This document shows, one piece after another, positions 8,474-17,130 of a stretch of 64,000 nucleotides of DNA (position 1 is the first letter of the stretch; each line of letters begins with the position of its first letter). Origin of the DNA: Jeotgalibacillus aurantiacus. GTDB lineage: Bacteria; Bacillota; Bacilli; Bacillales; Jeotgalibacillaceae. The notes under the pieces are model-generated. The model made no database searches. It was not told the origin of the DNA and saw nothing but the letters and a program-made list of their open reading frames with translations. Made by a program: the position numbers and the translations under genes. The stretch lies in assembly GCF_020595125.1 (NCBI RefSeq), contig NZ_JACNMS010000001.1, positions 372,001-436,000 of the forward strand. Reading direction: 5' to 3'.

Positions 8474-9184
8474 ATGAAAAATCGTCAGGATGCGTGGATG
8501 GAAGAGGATGATCTGTTATTGGCGGACACAGTTTTACGTCACGTAAGAGAAGGCAGTACGCAGCTGAATGCGTTCGAGGAGGTTGGAGATAAGCTTGATC
8601 GCACCTCTGCAGCCTGTGGATTCAGGTGGAATGCAGTGGTCAGGCAGCAGTATGAGCAGGCATTAAGCCTTGCTAAGCGTCAGCGCAAGCAGCGCAGCCG
8701 TCTTCTTGGACAGGATCATTCAGGAAAAAAGAAAATCCTTTATCAGCCACAGGTTGAAATCTCAGAAACGCCAGCACTTCCATTTACAGATGAGTCTATA
8801 TTTGAAAAACCGGAAGAGACACATGAGATGGAAACTGCTGCTGAAATGTTCATAGCCGAAGATAAACCTGTTTCTTCCCTGTCCCTTGAAACGGTCATTG
8901 CATATCTGCAGCAGCTTGCCCGCTCCAACACAGCGTCGTCCATCGGGAAATGGCAGTCCGAAAGATTGTCAAAGGAACTGAAAGTGTGGCAGGATAAATG
9001 CCGCGAGCTCGAGCAGAAAGTCCGTCAGCTTGAAGCTAACGAATCCACCATGAAGGAGGATTATGAAACGCTGATGCAGATTATGAACCGCGCAAGAAAG
9101 CTGGTTGCATTCAGTGATCAGGAATCCTCTAATACATTTAAAATGGACCGCAACGGTAATCTCGAAAAAGTCGCAGAGCATTAA
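8474..9184 (+). CDS. rsfA: RsfA-type prespore transcription factor
   Basis: A 236-aa DNA-binding protein. The N-terminal SANT/Myb-like domain ([35 protein letters not shown] ..., split here only for description: residues 3-60) is typical of RsfA/YlbO regulators, with the conserved AACGFRWN signature. The C-terminal part (about 150-215) is predicted coiled coil. In B. subtilis RsfA (YwfN) tunes SigF-dependent genes in the forespore. ATG 8474 is chosen because GGAG (8462-8465) is eight bases upstream; GTG 8465 is within that site. Position between ywfO and lipL matches the B. subtilis neighbourhood. Confidence 0.82.
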   Translation: MKNRQDAWMEEDDLLLADTVLRHVREGSTQLNAFEEVGDKLDRTSAACGFRWNAVVRQQYEQALSLAKRQRKQRSRLLGQDHSGKKKILYQPQVEISETPALPFTDESIFEKPEETHEMETAAEMFIAEDKPVSSLSLETVIAYLQQLARSNTASSIGKWQSERLSKELKVWQDKCRELEQKVRQLEANESTMKEDYETLMQIMNRARKLVAFSDQESSNTFKMDRNGNLEKVAEH

Positions 9185-9222
9185 AAAGAAGCACCGGATG
9201 AAGTTGATCCGGTGCTTCTTTT
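9184..9222. terminator. bidirectional terminator between rsfA and lipL
   Basis: AAGAAGCACCGGAT / ATCCGGTGCTTCTT is a perfect 14-bp stem with a seven-base loop, flanked by A and T runs. It serves both convergent genes. Confidence 0.93.
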
Positions 9223-10066
9223 ACTTCGTCAACACACTCTCATTCCGCTTCACAACACGATCATAATAGCCGTCATAAAGCGATCGTTCATATCCGTTTA
9301 ACTCCCCGGACTGAATCGTTCCGCTGATCTTCTTTAGCGCAGTTAAGAAACGCAGCATCCCATCCTGCACCGTCAATTCAACGCCATAAAGTTCTGATAA
9401 GGAGGCCATGACATCAGGCTTAATCTGCGGGTAGGAGAACTTTGTTTCCTCACCCTGAATCGCCTTTTCGTAAAAACGGCGGATCAGTTCTGCACGTTCG
9501 GCTCCGCTTCCGTTCATACAGAGATAAATCTGCACCGCAATGCCGCCTCTTATCCTACGCTGAGAAATACCTGCGAATTTCTTTCCATCTATGCTGAGAT
9601 CATAGCTTCCCGGGCAGTAGGAATTCACGATTTCATACGCTTCAATCTTCTTGTCAAAATCGCTGAACATTTCTTTTACGAGTGCCACCATCGCATCGTA
9701 ACCACGGTTTATATCAATACCCTTTTCGCTTTCTGAAAAGATGAGTGAGATGTTTAGCACACCCTCATCCAGTACAACAGCAAGTCCGCCTGAATTGCGG
9801 ACAATATAGCGGTAGCCTGCTTGCTCGAGCACCTTCAGCCCTTCATTTAAAAAGGGGGTTCTTGAATCCTGGGTGCCGAGCACAATCGTATCGTGATGAA
9901 CCCAGGAGCGGGCTGTCGCAGGGGCTTCACCACTGCCCACTGACGTACAGAGTGTATCATCCATCGCAAACGATTGGAGTGCTTCAAACATTGGCCCAAG
10001 GCTGGACTGGTCAATGATCCGCCAAACCGGCTGCTGAAGGAGCGCCCATCCTTTATCCTCATTCAT
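9221..10066 (-). CDS. lipL: octanoyl-[GcvH]:protein N-octanoyltransferase
   Basis: A BPL/LplA/LipB-fold amidotransferase of 281 aa that moves octanoyl groups from GcvH to E2 subunits of 2-oxoacid dehydrogenases, in the cytosol. The catalytic cysteine is Cys151 in [11 protein letters not shown], with the conserved lysine region [11 protein letters not shown] just after it. [16 protein letters not shown] is the substrate-binding strand. The position next to pta matches B. subtilis lipL (ywfL), which separates it from LipM or LplJ. It reads convergently to rsfA with a shared terminator. Confidence 0.9.
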   Translation of the reverse strand: MNEDKGWALLQQPVWRIIDQSSLGPMFEALQSFAMDDTLCTSVGSGEAPATARSWVHHDTIVLGTQDSRTPFLNEGLKVLEQAGYRYIVRNSGGLAVVLDEGVLNISLIFSESEKGIDINRGYDAMVALVKEMFSDFDKKIEAYEIVNSYCPGSYDLSIDGKKFAGISQRRIRGGIAVQIYLCMNGSGAERAELIRRFYEKAIQGEETKFSYPQIKPDVMASLSELYGVELTVQDGMLRFLTALKKISGTIQSGELNGYERSLYDGYYDRVVKRNESVLTK

Positions 10067-10201
10067 GATTCTTCATTCTCCTTTAATAAACTGTAGAGAT
10101 TATAGCATATTTGAGCGATTCAGGTGCTTACACTGTCGTGAGGCTGTCAAGGAAGTGTCCAAACGGTTCTCGAGATTAACCAAATCCTCCCCACATCACA
10201 T

Positions 10202-10229
10202 AAAAATGCAGCCCCCGCAAGGACTGCAT
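10202..10229 (-). terminator. terminator of pta
   Basis: On the minus strand ATGCAGTCC and GGGCTGCAT pair (one G-T-type mismatch) around a short loop and are followed by a T run, just after the pta stop. Confidence 0.7.
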
Positions 10230-10236
10230 CTGTTCA

Positions 10237-11208
10237 TTATAGTGATTGACCTGCTGTAATTAACGCGAGCTTATAAACATCTTCCTCGTTACATCCACGG
10301 GAAAGGTCATTTACAGGTGCATTTAATCCCTGAAGGATCGGGCCAACTGCTTCAAAGTTTCCGAGTCTCTGAGCAATTTTGTAGCCGATGTTTCCGGCTT
10401 CAAGGCTTGGGAATACAAATACGTTTGCATCACCCTGGATCTCTGAGTCAGGTGCTTTGCTTTTCGCTACAGAAGGAACGAATGCTGCATCAAACTGGAA
10501 TTCGCCGTCTAAAGTCAGGTTTGGAGCCGCTTCTTTTGCCAGCTTAACCGCTTCTGCCACCTTTTCAGTCTCCGGTGATTTTGCAGAGCCTTTTGTTGAG
10601 AAGCTCAGCATGGCCACGCGTGGATCAATATCAAACATTCCAGCTGTTTTCGCGCTTTCTACTGCAATCTCTGCAAGGTCGCTGCTGTCAGGTGAAATGT
10701 TGATCGCACAGTCTGCAAATACATACTTTTCGTCACCGCGTACCATGATAAACACGCCGGAAGTCTTCTTGATGCCTTCCTTCGTTTTAATGATCTGAAG
10801 TGCCGGGCGAACCGTATCTGCTGTTGAGTGAGCCGCACCACTTACGAGCCCATCAGCACGGTTTGTGTACACAAGCATCGTGCCGAAATAGTTTTCGTCC
10901 TGAAGAATCTTGCGGGCATCCTCTTCAGTGGCCTTGCCTTTGCGGCGCTCAACGAATGAAGCAACAAGCTCTTCGAATTCACTGTAATCTGAAGGGTCCA
11001 GGATCTCGCAGCCCTCCAGTACAACATTCATCTCCTGAGCTTTTTCTTCAACAGCTGATGTTGAGCCTACTAAAATTGGTGTCATGATGCCTTCTGCTGC
11101 CAGACGGCTTGCTGCACGAAGAATGCGCTCATCCGTGCCTTCCGGGAATACAATACGACGATTCTGCCCTTTGACTTTTTCCGTTAAACCAGTAAATAAA
11201 TCACTCAT
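10237..11208 (-). CDS. pta: phosphate acetyltransferase
   Basis: A cytosolic enzyme of 323 aa that converts acetyl-CoA and phosphate to acetyl phosphate, the first step of overflow to acetate. The sequence shows RIVFPEGTDERILRAA near the N terminus, the LVSGAAHSTADTVRPALQ motif and SFSTKGSAKSP, all typical of short (class I) Pta. The length matches B. subtilis Pta (323 aa). The start is the ATG of MSDLFTGL, which has GGAGG nine or so bases upstream; the frame extends 12 codons further without a better site. It is divergent from hemQ across a 220-bp gap. Confidence 0.95.
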   Translation of the reverse strand: MSDLFTGLTEKVKGQNRRIVFPEGTDERILRAASRLAAEGIMTPILVGSTSAVEEKAQEMNVVLEGCEILDPSDYSEFEELVASFVERRKGKATEEDARKILQDENYFGTMLVYTNRADGLVSGAAHSTADTVRPALQIIKTKEGIKKTSGVFIMVRGDEKYVFADCAINISPDSSDLAEIAVESAKTAGMFDIDPRVAMLSFSTKGSAKSPETEKVAEAVKLAKEAAPNLTLDGEFQFDAAFVPSVAKSKAPDSEIQGDANVFVFPSLEAGNIGYKIAQRLGNFEAVGPILQGLNAPVNDLSRGCNEEDVYKLALITAGQSL

Positions 11209-11428
11209 GATTCGGCCTCCTAAAAACGTCTTTACCGTAAGCATACCCCATCTATACGGGAATTCAACCGATACCCTTTATGGGAGCGGTTACACATAAA
11301 AAGTTTTTCTTTTCAAACAATTCTTGATGCATTTTCTCTGTAAACACGCCCGATTAGATGAAGACGCTCTATTTATGATAAGATAAAAGAAGTGTTGAAA
11401 AAGTACAATTTACTGGGAGTGACATAGC

Positions 11429-12178
11429 ATGAGTGAAGCTGCAACAACCCTTGACGGCTGGTATGGCCTTCATGATTTCCGTAGAATCGACTGGACGTCC
11501 TGGAAGCGTCTTTCAAGTGAGGAACGCACTGCTGCGATCCATGAATTCCAGCAGTTTTTAAAGAAGCTGCATGAGGTTCAGGATGAGGATCAGGGAAGCC
11601 ATTCTTTTTATACAATTGTTGGCCAGAAGGCTGATTTCGTTCTGTTTATTCTGCGTCCAACAATGGAAGAGCTGAACGAGCTTGAAAATGAATTTAACAA
11701 GCTGACAATCGCTGATTATACCATTCCAACGTATTCTTATGTGTCTGTAGTAGAGCTTGGAAGCTACGGCTCAAAGGAATCGGACGAAGACCCGTATCAA
11801 AACCCATATGTGCGTTCACGTCTTTATCCTAAGCTTCCTAAATCTAAGCACATCTGCTTCTATCCAATGGATAAAAAGCGTGAAGGTGACGACAACTGGT
11901 ACATGCTTTCTATGGAACAGCGCAAAAAGCTGATGTACGATCACGGCATGATTGGCCGTCAGTACGCCGGTAAAATCAAGCAGATCATCTCAGGCTCTGT
12001 CGGCTTTGATGACTGGGAGTGGGGCGTAACACTATACGCAGATGACGTACTGCAGTTCAAAAAAATCGTTTACGAAATGCGCTTTGACGAAACAAGCGCG
12101 CGCTACGGTGAGTTTGGTGCCTTCTATGTAGGAAACCTCCTCGAAGACGAAGATTTACCGAAGTTTTTGCATGTATGA
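11429..12178 (+). CDS. hemQ: coproheme decarboxylase (HemQ/ChdC)
   Basis: Catalyses the last step of the Gram-positive coproporphyrin-dependent heme pathway: two oxidative decarboxylations of Fe-coproporphyrin III to heme b, in the cytosol. The 249-aa chlorite-dismutase-like protein has the catalytic tyrosine at Tyr145 (ICFYPMDKK) and the proximal heme ligand at His172 ([10 protein letters not shown]), exactly the numbering of characterised Bacillales enzymes. [18 protein letters not shown] is the usual start. A Shine-Dalgarno sequence (GGGAGTG) precedes the ATG. It is monocistronic and divergent from pta, as in B. subtilis. Confidence 0.96.
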   Translation: MSEAATTLDGWYGLHDFRRIDWTSWKRLSSEERTAAIHEFQQFLKKLHEVQDEDQGSHSFYTIVGQKADFVLFILRPTMEELNELENEFNKLTIADYTIPTYSYVSVVELGSYGSKESDEDPYQNPYVRSRLYPKLPKSKHICFYPMDKKREGDDNWYMLSMEQRKKLMYDHGMIGRQYAGKIKQIISGSVGFDDWEWGVTLYADDVLQFKKIVYEMRFDETSARYGEFGAFYVGNLLEDEDLPKFLHV

Positions 12179-12267
12179 CGAATGTATCAAGGACAACTTT
12201 AACCGGTTGTCCTTTTCTTTTTAAAGAGCACTCATGTGAAAATGTTTATTGCTTTTATATTTACAGA

Positions 12268-12392
12268 GATGAGCGGAGCAGAAGGCGGCGACTCCTGCGG
12301 CAGAGAAGGGCAGGTGAAACTCTGCTGGCGCGGAGCGGCAAAGAGGTTCACCGCCCGGCCGCGGAAAGCGTCCGCCTGGCGCGGAGCTCATC
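12268..12392. repeat. GC-rich palindromic repeat A, copy 2
   Basis: A 125-bp copy with outer arms GATGAGC / GCTCATC and inner arms GCGGAGCAGAAGGCGGCGA against CGTCCGCCTGGCGCGGAGC. The core GACTCCTGCGGCAGAGAAGG and CACCGCCCGGCCGCGGAAAG is shared with copy 1. It lies between hemQ and gerQ. Confidence 0.9.
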
Positions 12393-12477
12393 GGACGTCT
12401 CAGGGAAATTTAATTGGTTCTAAGAATGCTCCCTGCTCATATGATTAAATGACAAAATGGTTCAGGGAGGAATTTTA

Positions 12478-12846
12478 TTGAATCCATCAAGTATGCAGGG
12501 GCAGACGCCTCCCCCTACGTATTATCCTTACTATCAGCAGACGTATCCTCAGCAGCAACAGCAGCAGATGCCAGCTGTCTTTCCAAGAGAAGAATCATAC
12601 ATCGAGAATATTTTCAGGCTAAATCGCGGGAAAATGACGACAGTTTATATGACATTTGAAAATAACCGTGAGTGGAATGCAAAGATTTTTAAAGGTGTGA
12701 TTGAAGCTGCAGGACGTGATCATCTCATTTTGAGTGACCCAAAAACAAATCAGCGTTATTTATTGCCGCTTCTGTATATGGATTACGCAACGTTTGATGG
12801 GGAGATAAACTATGCTTATCCTTATAACGGTGTGACGAACCGGTAA
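12478..12846 (+). CDS. gerQ: spore coat protein GerQ
   Basis: An inner spore coat protein of 122 aa, required for localising the cortex-lytic enzyme CwlJ and cross-linked by transglutaminase Tgl. The Pro/Gln/Tyr-rich N terminus (residues 1-35, a run of six glutamines) is followed by the conserved core SYIENIFRLNRGKMTTVYMT and RYLLPLLYMDYATFDGEI. I chose TTG 12478 because AGGGAGG (12464-12470) lies seven bases before it; the ATG at 12457 overlaps that site and would add MVQGGIL. Mother-cell (SigE/SigK) transcription is expected but no promoter was assigned. It lies next to ywdK as in B. subtilis ywdL. Confidence 0.9.
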   Translation: MNPSSMQGQTPPPTYYPYYQQTYPQQQQQQMPAVFPREESYIENIFRLNRGKMTTVYMTFENNREWNAKIFKGVIEAAGRDHLILSDPKTNQRYLLPLLYMDYATFDGEINYAYPYNGVTNR

Positions 12847-12957
12847 GTTGGTTTTCTGATGTAATAAATAAATCAATATTTGTGGTTTGAAATCGGGCAA
12901 GACTCATCTTTTGCAGTCATATAAATACGGAAGTGGGCATTCAATCAGCATTGATTC

Positions 12958-13074
12958 GACCACTTTTTCGGGTTATTTAACTACTCTTTCAGGTTATTTG
13001 ACCACTCTTTTGCTTGATTAGACCACTTTTTTCCGTTATTTGACCACTCTTTACCGTTATTAAACAACTCATAG
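12958..13074. repeat. 21-bp period array, GACCACTYTTT..GTTATTT type
   Basis: Six units begin at 12958, 12979, 13000, 13021, 13042 and 13063, exactly 21 bp apart. Typical units are GACCACTCTTTACCGTTAT followed by TA, with AACTACT or AACAACT variants. It lies between convergent gerQ and ywdK. No spacers, terminal repeats or adjacent nuclease genes are present. Confidence 0.93.
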
Positions 13075-13107
13075 AAAAAATCACGGTTTTCCACCTTGAA
13101 TAAACGC

Positions 13108-13140
13108 AAAAAAGATGCCCGCCACAGCGGACATCTTTTT
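13108..13140 (-). terminator. terminator of ywdK
   Basis: AAAAGATGCCCGC and GCGGACATCTTTT form a hairpin with a four- or five-base loop and A and T runs on both sides, overlapping the ywdK stop region. Confidence 0.85.
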
Positions 13141-13511
13141 TACATGAGTTTTACTGCTGCAATGACCAGGCATACCCAGCCTGCGAGGAATGCTACGCCG
13201 CCGATTGGTGTGATGGCGCCAAGCACGCTGATACCTGTCAGACTTAAAATATACAGGCTGCCTGAGAAGAAAATAATGCCCACGAGGAACAGCCATCCTG
13301 CTGCATTTAACAGGCCGGATGCCTGCAGGTTGCCTGCAAGAATACCGATGATTAGAATACCTGTTGCATGAAACATCTGATATTGTACGGCTGTATTCCA
13401 TGTGTCGAGATATTTCGGCTCTACTCTGCCTTCAAGTGCGTGTGCCCCGAATGCGCCTAGTGCGACTGATAAGAAAGCATTAATGGCTCCGATTATAATA
13501 AATAATTTCAT
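13140..13511 (-). CDS. ywdK: DUF423 membrane protein (YwdK)
   Basis: A small integral membrane protein of 123 aa with four hydrophobic segments (about 3-23, 42-64, 70-90, 98-120). MKLFIIIGAINAFLSVALGAFGAHALEGR is characteristic of the DUF423/YwdK family, including the conserved GAFGAHAL loop. The function is unknown. It is convergent with gerQ and reads away from ywdI and ung, an order that matches the ywdI-ywdK region of B. subtilis. Confidence 0.88.
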   Translation of the reverse strand: MKLFIIIGAINAFLSVALGAFGAHALEGRVEPKYLDTWNTAVQYQMFHATGILIIGILAGNLQASGLLNAAGWLFLVGIIFFSGSLYILSLTGISVLGAITPIGGVAFLAGWVCLVIAAVKLM

Positions 13512-13531
13512 TTCAAGTTACGTCCCTTCTG

Positions 13532-13801
13532 TTAAAAATCGAAAAGTGAATCACCGTTTGAGCCGTCTTCTGTTTCAAGCGGCTTGTCCTGAAGACTGAG
13601 CTGAGCGGGTTTTGATGGAGCCTGATAGGAAGCCGTCTGAACAACAGGCTCACTGACAGGATTCACACCTTCCTCTAATGCCAAATCACAGAGCGTACGA
13701 ATGGAGTGCAAATATTCACGCTGCCTTGCTCCGCTTGTCCCTCTTGCCTTTTTTGCTTCCTGTTCGATCTTCTGGAGAAGCCGGTCATAGGAAATTGACA
13801 T
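13532..13801 (-). CDS. ywdI: YwdI family protein
   Basis: An 89-aa soluble protein. The N-terminal half (MSISYDRLLQKIEQEAKKAR to LCDLALEEG) is helical and recognisably YwdI-like (DUF5327); the C-terminal half is Pro/Ser/Gln-rich, probably disordered, ending SLFDF. The function is unknown. It starts one base after the stop of the upstream Cys-rich ORF, so it is probably co-translated with that gene and with ung. Confidence 0.78.
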   Translation of the reverse strand: MSISYDRLLQKIEQEAKKARGTSGARQREYLHSIRTLCDLALEEGVNPVSEPVVQTASYQAPSKPAQLSLQDKPLETEDGSNGDSLFDF

Positions 13802-13802
13802 C

Positions 13803-13994
13803 TTATCCTCTCCCTTTTTCTTTTAAAATTTTCTTTTCAAATGCATAACATGGCTGTCCGGATGCCCGGAACACTTCAAGCGATGGCAGATGCTTTGTTT
13901 TAAAGCCATGCGCTTTGCATCCCTTTGGAAAACGGGGGTCCCATGTTACATAGTAATACTTGCAGGCACTGCAGTTAATACGCTTTGATTCCAT
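13803..13994 (-). CDS. Cys-rich 63-aa protein linked to ung
   Basis: A small basic protein with cysteines in CSACKYYYVTWDP (CxxC), KGCKAHGFK and GQPCYAF, a four-cysteine set that could hold zinc or an Fe-S cluster. Similar short proteins occur beside other genes in Firmicutes and are sometimes mislabelled as uracil-DNA glycosylase because of this neighbour; no glycosylase motif is present. The gene lies 15 bases downstream of ung and one base before ywdI. Function is unknown, and a DNA-repair link is suggested only by position. Confidence 0.75.
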   Translation of the reverse strand: MESKRINCSACKYYYVTWDPRFPKGCKAHGFKTKHLPSLEVFRASGQPCYAFEKKILKEKGRG

Positions 13995-14009
13995 GCGGGT
14001 GCCTCCTCT

Positions 14010-14681
14010 TTAGGATAAAGTCCAGTCAACTGGTTCAATATCATTCTCTTTCAGGAATTCATTGGCCTTCGAAAACGGTCTGCTGCCAAAAAATCCGCGA
14101 TGCGCCGATAGTGGACTTGGATGTGGAGCCTTAATGACAAAATGCTTCATTTCATTAATGAGACCCTCTTTTTGCTGGGCCGGTTTCCCCCACAAAATAA
14201 ACACCATGGGCTCATCCCTCTCACCCAGCAATTCAATGGCTTTATCCGTTATCCGCTCCCAGCCCTGATTCCGGTGAGAATGCGCCTGTCCTTCACGCAC
14301 GGTTAAAACCGTATTTAATAATAACACACCTTCTTCCGCCCATTTCGTGAGATCACCATGACGGGGAGGTTGAATCCCAAGATCCTCTTCCAGCTCTTTA
14401 TAAATGTTCTGAAGTGACGGCGGAATTCTGACACCTTTTTGCACAGAGAAGCTCAGCCCGTGCGCCTGACCCTGTCCATGATAAGGATCCTGTCCAAGAA
14501 TGACCACCTTTACTTTATGAAAAGGCGTTCGTTGAAACGCTTCAAATATGTGATTCATTGGAGGGAAAATCGTTTCCGATCCATATTCTTTTTTCAAAAA
14601 TGCCCGGAGCTCTTTATAATACGGTTGTTCAAATTCGTCCTGCAGCAGTTCCTGCCAGTCATTATTGATCTTAACCGCCAT
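14010..14681 (-). CDS. ung: uracil-DNA glycosylase, family 1
   Basis: Excises uracil from DNA to start base-excision repair. The 223-aa protein has the water-activating loop GQDPYHGQGQAHGLSFS (Asp65), the minor-groove loop HPSPLSAHRGFFG with its catalytic His, and the LLLNTVLTV strand. I chose ATG 14681 (MAVKINNDW) because AGGAG lies nine bases upstream; the in-frame TTG three codons earlier abuts that site. It begins an apparent operon with the Cys-rich ORF and ywdI, and starts 13 bases after the DUF4230 gene stops. Confidence 0.96.
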   Translation of the reverse strand: MAVKINNDWQELLQDEFEQPYYKELRAFLKKEYGSETIFPPMNHIFEAFQRTPFHKVKVVILGQDPYHGQGQAHGLSFSVQKGVRIPPSLQNIYKELEEDLGIQPPRHGDLTKWAEEGVLLLNTVLTVREGQAHSHRNQGWERITDKAIELLGERDEPMVFILWGKPAQQKEGLINEMKHFVIKAPHPSPLSAHRGFFGSRPFSKANEFLKENDIEPVDWTLS

Positions 14682-14693
14682 TCTTCTCAACTC

Positions 14694-15323
14694 CTATTCT
14701 TCGAAAATAATCGTTGCTTCATACCCTGTATAATCGAAAAACTCCGTGAGTGCCCGCTCGGCATTTTCTTCAGCCTGCGTTAAAAGCCCCTGTTCAATCG
14801 CTTCCTCTTCCATCATCGCCTGTGCCTCTGCAGCAATTTCAAAGCCTTCTTCCCAGTTCACATTACTGCGGAAAATACCTTCAACCGAAAATGCTTCAAC
14901 CTTATCCATTTGAAGGGCCGGCTCCTGAAGCAGCTGAGCTTTCGGAAGGGTCAGCTCAACCGTTTTGTTTTCCTCGTTTACAACAAGGTCGTCTTCCGTC
15001 ACCTGATCCAGATTAACACCTGCTAATACGGTACCCGGCACAACAAGAAGCAAACGGCGCTGTGTTCCCGGAAAATTAATATTAATATCCTGACCAAACA
15101 GCTGATTGTCTGTCTGTTCAACTACTGCCTTAATAAAAGCCTGAGAAGTAGCGAGGGCATTCATATCCCGTACCTGCTCAACAAAAACCTCTGAGTTCTC
15201 CTCTTCGTTATCTCCTGTAATCCACATATATGAAGCGATCGAAACCACTGAAACAATGACGATAACTGCGAGAAGAAATAAAATATTTCTTAAACGCCAT
15301 ACTGCAAATAAAAATCCTCTCAT
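14694..15323 (-). CDS. DUF4230 membrane-anchored protein
   Basis: A 209-aa protein with one N-terminal membrane anchor (about residues 12-34) and an acidic extracellular domain. The segment QLFGQDININFPGTQRRLLLVVPGTVLAGVNLDQV followed by VTEDDLVVNEENKTVELTLPKAQLL is the DUF4230 pattern (quoted from residues 72-135, in two parts). The function is unknown. It is immediately upstream of ung on the same strand and may be co-transcribed with it. Its length and domain are complete, with no sign of disruption. Confidence 0.75.
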   Translation of the reverse strand: MRGFLFAVWRLRNILFLLAVIVIVSVVSIASYMWITGDNEEENSEVFVEQVRDMNALATSQAFIKAVVEQTDNQLFGQDININFPGTQRRLLLVVPGTVLAGVNLDQVTEDDLVVNEENKTVELTLPKAQLLQEPALQMDKVEAFSVEGIFRSNVNWEEGFEIAAEAQAMMEEEAIEQGLLTQAEENAERALTEFFDYTGYEATIIFEE

Positions 15324-15536
15324 TCCATCACCTGCTACCGTTTTTTTGAAACCATTCTTTTATTATACGGAAAACCGCGAACCATTGAAATATAGACCGC
15401 TTTTTCAGCAAAAAACCATTTAGAGACTGCCACATTTCTGTCAAAAGAAGACGATATTTCCCGGGAAATGTCCGATTGTTTCAAACTTCCATTTCCCATG
15501 ATATGATAGGGGAAATCAATTTTGGAGGGACAAGCA

Positions 15537-16370
15537 ATGAGTTTAAAGAAAACATTAACAATCGCAGGTTCAGATACAAGTGGCGGCGCAGGCATTCAAG
15601 CTGACCTTAAAACATTCCAGGAACACGGCACTTACGGTATGACTGCGCTCACAACAGTCGTAACGATGGACCCTGCCAATCACTGGCACCACAACGTTCA
15701 CCCGCTTCCAATCGAGACCTTGAAAGCGCAAATCGACACAGCCCTTTCTACTGGTGTAGATGCTGTGAAAACAGGAATGCTCGGATCGGTTGAAATTATT
15801 GAAACAGCAGCGGCTGCCATTGACCGTTCTGGCACATCTAACGTGGTCATTGACCCGGTTATGGTATGTAAAGGGGAGGATGAAGTGCTTCATCCTGAAA
15901 CCGTTGGGGCAATGCAGGAACATCTTCTGCCACGTGCTACGGTTGTAACTCCAAACCTATTTGAAGCAGGCCAATTAGCCGGTAACGGTCCTCTTCGCTC
16001 TATTGAGGATATGAAAGAAGCTGCCCATAAAATCGTGGAGCTTGGTGCAAAATCCGTTGTTATTAAAGGTGGAAAGCAACTGAATCACGATAAGGCTGTC
16101 GACCTTTTTTATGATGGACAGGAATTTATTTTACTTGAGGCTGAAAAAGCAGATACAACTTACAACCACGGGGCGGGCTGTACCTTTGCCGCAGCTGTTA
16201 CGGCAAATCTCGCAAATGGACTTGAGCTGAAAGAAGCCGTTTCAAATGCTAAGGAATTTGTTACAAGTGCGATCCACCACGGCTGGAAACTGAACGAATA
16301 CGTTGGACCGGTTATGCATGGCGCGCACAGCCGCTTTGATTCAGTTGCAGTCAAGACGGAAACACTCTGA
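15537..16370 (+). CDS. pdxK: pyridoxal/pyridoxine (HMP) kinase, ThiD-like
   Basis: A ribokinase-superfamily kinase of 277 aa. GSDTSGGAGIQADLKT, KTGMLGSVE and VIDPVMVCKG are ThiD-family motifs. The anion-hole motif is GAGC with Cys215, and this cysteine marks the Bacillales PdxK subgroup (B. subtilis YwdB) that phosphorylates pyridoxine, pyridoxal and pyridoxamine as well as hydroxymethylpyrimidine. Vitamin B6 salvage is therefore the favoured role, with thiamin salvage the alternative. ATG 15537 is preceded by GGAGGG at seven bases. It is monocistronic and divergent from the DUF4230 gene, in the ywd-like block. Confidence 0.88.
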   Translation: MSLKKTLTIAGSDTSGGAGIQADLKTFQEHGTYGMTALTTVVTMDPANHWHHNVHPLPIETLKAQIDTALSTGVDAVKTGMLGSVEIIETAAAAIDRSGTSNVVIDPVMVCKGEDEVLHPETVGAMQEHLLPRATVVTPNLFEAGQLAGNGPLRSIEDMKEAAHKIVELGAKSVVIKGGKQLNHDKAVDLFYDGQEFILLEAEKADTTYNHGAGCTFAAAVTANLANGLELKEAVSNAKEFVTSAIHHGWKLNEYVGPVMHGAHSRFDSVAVKTETL

Positions 16371-16453
16371 ACAAACTGAAGCGGCTCTGAAACGTTTAAT
16401 CCCCTCAGATTAAGGAATACAGGAAGTAAATGGATTCCAAATGAGGTGGGTAA

Positions 16454-16729
16454 ATGTTTAATTTTATCATTACAATTGCTGTACTGATTGGCGTATTTGT
16501 CGGCTTTTACCTGATCACAGGGTCAATCGGCATCTCGATTGCAGCTGCTATTATCGGAGCTGTCATTTCCTTTTTTGCTGTTGGTGCTTATGCGGGACAG
16601 CGTAAAGAAGAAATCAAGTACGGCAATGAAGCACCGCTGGATAAAGACCGGACTCCCGAGAAGGAAAACCGTCATACGTATCAACCAAAACCTGAAAATG
16701 AAAGCAGAATTCAGGATCCGACGAAATAA
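16454..16729 (+). CDS. small two-helix membrane protein
   Basis: A 91-aa protein with two hydrophobic segments (about 3-25 and 27-46), then a charged, Pro/Glu-rich cytosolic tail ending in RIQDPTK. I do not recognise a family. It has a GAGGTG ribosome site eight bases before the ATG and its own terminator, which supports expression. It stands alone between pdxK and a stretch of repeats. Confidence 0.68.
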   Translation: MFNFIITIAVLIGVFVGFYLITGSIGISIAAAIIGAVISFFAVGAYAGQRKEEIKYGNEAPLDKDRTPEKENRHTYQPKPENESRIQDPTK

Positions 16730-16754
16730 ACCGTGCTGATGCACGGTTTTTTTT
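16730..16754 (+). terminator. terminator of the small membrane protein gene
   Basis: ACCGTGC / GCACGGT with a four-base loop and a run of eight T follow the stop codon directly. Confidence 0.88.
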
Positions 16755-16808
16755 ATTTAGTCACATTCATGAAGTGCTCCCGATTTACGCCGGACTATTT
16801 TCACAAAA

Positions 16809-16892
16809 GTGTCCAAGATTTAAACGAATGTGACCAAGCTGAGGCTGAAAGTGTCCAAGCTGGAGCAAATTGCGTCCAAACGCCTGCCTCCG
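16809..16892. repeat. 21-bp period array, GTGTCCAAG type
   Basis: Units begin at 16809, 16830, 16851 and 16872, exactly 21 bp apart: GTGTCCAAG, GTGACCAAG, GTGTCCAAG, GCGTCCAAA, each followed by 12 variable bases. It abuts repeat B at its right edge. Confidence 0.85.
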
Positions 16893-17048
16893 CTTTTCCC
16901 GATGTCTAGCTCCGCCGGGCAGGGACTAGCAAACTTCCCGTCCTCTCGTTCGATAAGTCAACATCGGTTCACTTCGTTCACCGTGTTTCCTTTATCTTCG
17001 TCGAGGCCGGTCCAGTTTGTACGTCCCTCAACGCCCGCCTCCGCTTTT
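16881..17048. repeat. palindromic repeat B, copy 1
   Basis: An element of about 150 bp from TGTCTAGCTCCG (16903) to about 17035, bounded by near-identical direct repeats GCCTCCGCTTTTC on both sides (about 16885 and 17036). Inside, AGGGACTAGCAAACT pairs with AGTTTGTACGTCCCT, then GATAAG with CTTTATC, and ACATCGGT with ACCGTGT, so most of its length folds back on itself. It is about 85-90% identical by eye to the insert at 22.35-22.50 kb. Confidence 0.85.
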
Positions 17049-17130
17049 CTTCACAAACAGGCTTTTCGCATTCTTGTTGATTTTGCAGTAGAATAAGAAA
17101 AGAGATTTTGTTGTGAGAAGGAGGGGCAAT

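Noticed and set aside
10388-10798. Antisense ORF within pta
   Set aside because: Complement of a strongly conserved enzyme gene; codon pattern explained by pta.
12175-12448. Two ORFs downstream of hemQ
   Set aside because: They cover palindrome A copy 2 and have no ribosome site; the Arg-rich peptides reflect the GC-rich repeat.
12958-13074. Possible CRISPR array
   Set aside because: Units are 21 bp in total and degenerate, there is no constant-length unique spacer between identical repeats, and no cas gene is in the window. The same holds for the other arrays.
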